DNA from: Homalodisca vitripennis
Lineage: Eukaryota; Arthropoda; Insecta; Hemiptera; Cicadellidae
Assembly (NCBI RefSeq): GCF_021130785.1
Contig: NC_060215.1
Coordinates: forward strand, 65,972,501 to 66,036,500
Length of the DNA stretch: 64,000 nt
Direction: 5' to 3'
Below the pieces are notes generated by a model. It worked only from the letters and a program-made list of their open reading frames with translations, ran no database searches and was not told the DNA's origin. The stretch's first letter is position 1; each line of letters opens with the position of its first letter. The position numbers and the translations under genes were made by a program. Below are positions 60,650 to 64,000 of the stretch, piece after piece.

Positions 60650-62320
60650 AAAGGCTAGTAAATAATATCCAAAGCTAAAAATACTACAAAACTTACCTAA
60701 TTATATTATTCTATGTAGATGGGCAATTGCCACTACTGTAGAGGTATACAAAATATTGTAAATCCCATCACAAAGTAAAAGAAAACACAACACATTTTCT
60801 GTCACAATAATAATAGTATATAATAAAAGTACTCATGACACTGACTTTTAAATTGAATATGCAGAGAAACATCACTTACTAGTATCACAAAAGAGAAAGA
60901 AAACAGACATTTCTTTAAAAGACTACACAACCAAATCTAATCAATCAGGAAAAACAACACCAAGATGTAGGAATAAGTTGCGCAATGGCAAACTAAACCA
61001 AAGTAACAAAGGAAAAGCGATAATTAAACTTAACCATGGAGGTAGAAACTGTGAAAATTAAGAAAAACAAAAAAGTATCGAAAAATTCTTATATTGTCTT
61101 CAGATTTGGTGGGTAGTCCTATTCTTGCTCAAATTCTCACGTGAATGTTGATAACTCTATTATCCCTTCTTTAATTTATTATCCTCCAGCCCAGTAATCC
61201 GTGTCCTCAAACTCCTTAGACTGGGGGTCTCATCTAGGGATGCCTCCTGTCCCCCTAGATGGACTAATTGAGTTATAACCTAAATTCATACGCATTAATA
61301 GTTTTTGTGCAATATAAAGTTTGCTACCGCCTACAAATTCTTTCTAGAAATGAAAGTATACAATTTTTAAAAATTGTTAAAAGTGGTTTTAGATGATTTT
61401 ACGTAATGTGGCTAAAGTCGTTATTGTCTGAATTATGTTATATCCCAAATAGCCCATCAATCTAGGATACAGTTAAGGGTTTGTGACCCTTTAGAATTTT
61501 AATATTTTATTGATAGGTAGTCTACTATCTCAAGCAATGATTTTTAATCGTCTCCATCTGTGTGAGAGGTCACCCTTTCAATCACGAGTTCCTTTTTCAG
61601 GGTTCTTGAAAAAATGTCAGGCTTTCTGTACCTTAACCGTTTCCTGATTTTCCTCTTTTCACTTTCTACGCGTTTTTCTTTTGTAAGAAAACAAAAAATA
61701 ATATAAATTGGGTAAAGTAATATTTACCTTATTTGGTTCACACTTCAGCTACTGAGCAACATAGTATTTACAATTGAAGTGTCACCATATATGGTAGTAC
61801 TTCAACTTTTGGTAAGCTATTTTTATGTATGTGTTGACAATAATTTCTTCCAAACAGATGTACTGTTGCCTAAACTAAGAAGAAAATGTGAATCAAAATC
61901 CAATAGTAGAAACTACAAAATATTTTTATTTGGCAGTACAGACAGTACTATAAAATTATGGTCTTGGTGGCACTAATATTGTATCATCTTAGTTATGCCA
62001 ATAACTTACAGAATCGGAATCCATAATTGACTATAATCATTTATACCAATCAATATAACATGTTATCAGATTTATGTTTTTGTATAACTAATCCTAATTA
62101 TTCAAGCTAGGCTAATGCAATATCTAATATCTAGGCTAATATTTAATATACTAATTATAATAAAAATAACACACAACCTGTCACAAATATAATCTACACT
62201 ATAAGAACATACATCAATTAGTAAGTATTTCAATTCCCAGTGGAGGGTTCATTCCTACTTGGCTTATAACTTCTTGTTGAACCTACACTGGGTATAACTA
62301 AAGTCGATATGTCAGACTGA
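60650..62320. other. AT-rich DNA without recognised gene
   Basis: Only short chance frames. GTAATGTGGCTAAAG near 61400 is the inverse of similar words at 59533-59760, which may mark the ends of a decayed element, but I could not define one. Confidence 0.35.
61231..61263. repeat. Short hairpin ATCTAGGG...CCCTAGAT
   Basis: A perfect 8-bp stem around a loop of about 16 bases. No flanking duplication or other context explains it. Confidence 0.4.
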
Positions 62321-62321
62321 C

Positions 62322-62376
62322 ACTGATGGCAATGAATGAATAACATCCCTCAAGATATAATACACATAACAGTTCA
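62322..62376 (+). repeat. Hairpin-containing repeat family Y, partial copy 3
   Basis: CACTGATGGCAATGAATGAA then TAACATCCCTCAAGATATAA matches the second half of the copy at 60217 (CTGATGTCAACGAAAGAAAA, ACATCCTCAAGATAGTA). The left stem arm is not evident. Confidence 0.5.
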
Positions 62377-62835
62377 AATTCTAGTGAATGATCATGAATG
62401 ACTGAGAGAATTAACAAAGTATAAACCCATCTAACCGTTTTCTAGAAAGAAGATATGTTTTCATCACCGAGTGGGGGGAGGATGACACTGAAAGGGATTA
62501 GTTATTACGTGAGTGAATTACAAATAATATAAATCAAAATTGACCCCTGGTACCTGAGACAAAAAATCTTGTTCTTTCTATTTTGTTCTCTGAACTGTAC
62601 TATGATTCGATAAACAATCACAATACAAACAGTAGGAAAATCAATTACTAGTAAAAAATAAGGATTAGGTGCAATATCGCACAACTCCTGTCTATTTAGT
62701 TGTGATTACAAGCTGTTGTCAAAGTGCTAGTCATCAGTGCCAGCAGTGATCAGGTCAATATTCCTATAGCTTAATGCAGTAAGCAATTAAAACAAACAAG
62801 AATCTGATTTTAAACAGTACAATTATACAAATTAA

Positions 62836-63064
62836 GTTAAGTTCAACTCCATTTCACCTTCCACTTAGTGCTGCATCTGAAGTCAAGCGCTTTGACAAAC
62901 TTGACTCCTGGAATCTGGAATCCAATAGCTATCTGAAGAGATCCAAAACAGTTGGTGCCGAAGAACCTCATAACGAATTCTTTACATTGTTTCGATGTCA
63001 TAGACACCTCGACTACAAACAAGTGTAATTCAGATGAAGTGGTGTTCTCATGGTCTCATCAGGT
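62836..63064 (+). repeat. Interspersed repeat family X, copy 3
   Basis: The same series as at 17481 and 25325: GTTAAGTTCAACTCCATTTC, CACTTAGTGCTGCATCTGAA, AACTTGACTCCTGGAATCTG, CTATCTGAAGAGATCCAAA, TTGTTTCGATGTCATAGACA, and a terminal CAGATGAAGTGGTGTTCTC then GTCTCATCAGGT. It ends about 250 bases before the LINE endonuclease fragment. Confidence 0.75.
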
Positions 63065-63310
63065 AGACAATTGTACACGCAGGCATTATACACTAAAGAA
63101 CATTTAGATTTGAATTAACACAAACATTGTAACTAAATCAAAAGAATACCATCTCTGCAAAATATGAAACAATGAAAGATAGTAAACAGTAACCGCGTGG
63201 AACACATGGTGGCCTTGAAGTACTGCCAAGATCTGCTTACTGGTTGGTGTTATCTAGCGCGGTATGGACGCAGTCTCACTCATACTCAACTGAGAGGAAA
63301 CTCATAATAA

Positions 63311-63810
63311 ACAACTTATACTTGTGGGAGATATCAACATAGACAGGTTAAGGCCAGACGTGGAACATACTATCCTAGAAGAAGAACTTGCTACACACAA
63401 CATCAGCAGACTCCCTTTGCCAACTGCCTGCATCACCCCAACACACAGCATCCATAGACTTTATATACACTAAAATTTATGACTCTGACATAGACACCAT
63501 TGTTATTAAGACTTTATATACATCAATATTTATGATTTTGATATAGACACCATTGTTATTAATACTGTAATCTCTGATCATACTGTCAAACTATTTAAGA
63601 TAAGCAATGTTAAGACACACAAAACTTAACCATAACTAACCAATCTAAAAAGACACTTTGATCTGAGAATCTCCGTAATCTAAAATGTCTTCTACCAACA
63701 AAAGATTGGGATTTTGTCCAACTTGCATCTGATACTGAATCAGCGTACTCTAACTTCCATGGAATCATAAAAACAGCTCTAGATATTAGATACATTCCTT
63801 ATGATGAACA
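63311..63810 (+). pseudogene. LINE apurinic-like endonuclease remnant
   Basis: This domain nicks target DNA for LINE insertion. Only its C-terminal half is present: GDINID (catalytic Asp/Asn motif), SIDFIYT and SDH (catalytic His). The frame shifts between the first two motifs. A duplicated 53-bp block (63456-63508 / 63509-63561) shifts it again before SDH. The N-terminal half with the metal-binding Glu is not seen upstream. Confidence 0.75.
63456..63561 (+). repeat. 53-bp tandem duplication
   Basis: AGACTTTATATACA(C/T)... through GACACCATTGTTATTA occurs twice, head to tail, with a handful of substitutions. The second copy rather than the first reads on in frame to the SDH motif. Confidence 0.9.
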
Positions 63811-64000
63811 TTTTTTTAAAGGAGTAAAAAAAGTCTAGGACTCAGATAAGACAATGAGGCAAATAAGCTCAAAAATGCTTACATTAAGGTCCTACAATAT
63901 TTCAAATCACAGGACAATTAACTGACAAGGATTTAATAATAGATATAAAAAAATATGACAGAACAATAAGAAATCTTTAGGAAAATTTAAATCCACATGT

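Larger units (their letters stand above)
63310..64000 (+). mobile_element. LINE fragment: endonuclease C-terminus and linker, running off the window
   Basis: The frame LILVGDINIDRLRPDVEH ... NISRLPLPTACITPT is followed, after a shift, by SIDFIYTKIYDSDIDTIVI and later TVISDHTVKLFKI. These are the GDFNI, TR-T...SIDFI-T and SDH motifs of apurinic-like LINE endonucleases. The linker then reads LRNLKCLLPTKDWDFVQLAS and YSNFHGIIKTALDI, as in Jockey-like elements before the RT domain. A 53-bp tandem duplication and several stops break it. The element continues past 64000, so an RT domain may follow. Confidence 0.75.

Overview
This window is animal nuclear DNA, most likely from an insect with a large, AT-rich, repeat-laden genome. 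A hemipteran or another hemimetabolous insect is plausible, but the sequence does not prove it. The support is one clear arthropod-style engrailed/invected exon, spliceosomal intron signals, long stretches without open frames, (AT)n microsatellites, and decayed copies of Jockey-like LINE, Tigger/pogo and PIF/Harbinger elements. There are no operons or prokaryotic signals, and most short open frames are chance.

The one host gene I can name is on the minus strand at 41631-42099: the first coding exon of an engrailed-family homeobox gene, looking more like invected. It carries the Groucho-binding EH1 motif and the EH2 hexapeptide region and ends in a canonical GTGAGT splice donor. A GC-box/CCAAT promoter lies just upstream at 42390-42611, followed by a CT/GA tract at 42733-42825. 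I saw no homeodomain exon to the left, so positions 1-41630 may be mostly one long first intron. That stretch holds no other convincing gene but has a few CpG-rich or motif-dense islands (1255-1640, 6416-6765, 29965-30050) that could be regulatory.

The same left-hand region contains several old, degenerate tandem repeats (about 8640-9310, 12840-13480, 19840-20310, 33095-33270), AT microsatellites, LINE 3' ends, and a 1.1-kb Harbinger element (28626-29752) with a perfect TTA target duplication, a broken MADF gene and the N-terminal stub of a transposase.

The right-hand part (43-64 kb) is a transposon graveyard. It has two 5'-truncated LINEs with readable reverse-transcriptase tails (49200-49816 and 56868-59129), and a LINE endonuclease-linker fragment running off the right edge (63310-64000). 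It also has an almost intact 2.9-kb Tigger/pogo element (53031-55943) whose transposase has two in-frame stops, and a 644-bp MITE with 52-bp terminal inverted repeats and an 8-bp target duplication (59991-60634). A roughly 220-245 bp interspersed repeat of unknown class occurs three times, always on the plus strand (17481, 25325, 62836).

I found no coherent multi-gene novel system. The best leads are the orphan engrailed-family exon with its promoter and possible giant intron, the three-copy repeat, and the iteron-rich ends of the Tigger and Harbinger elements.
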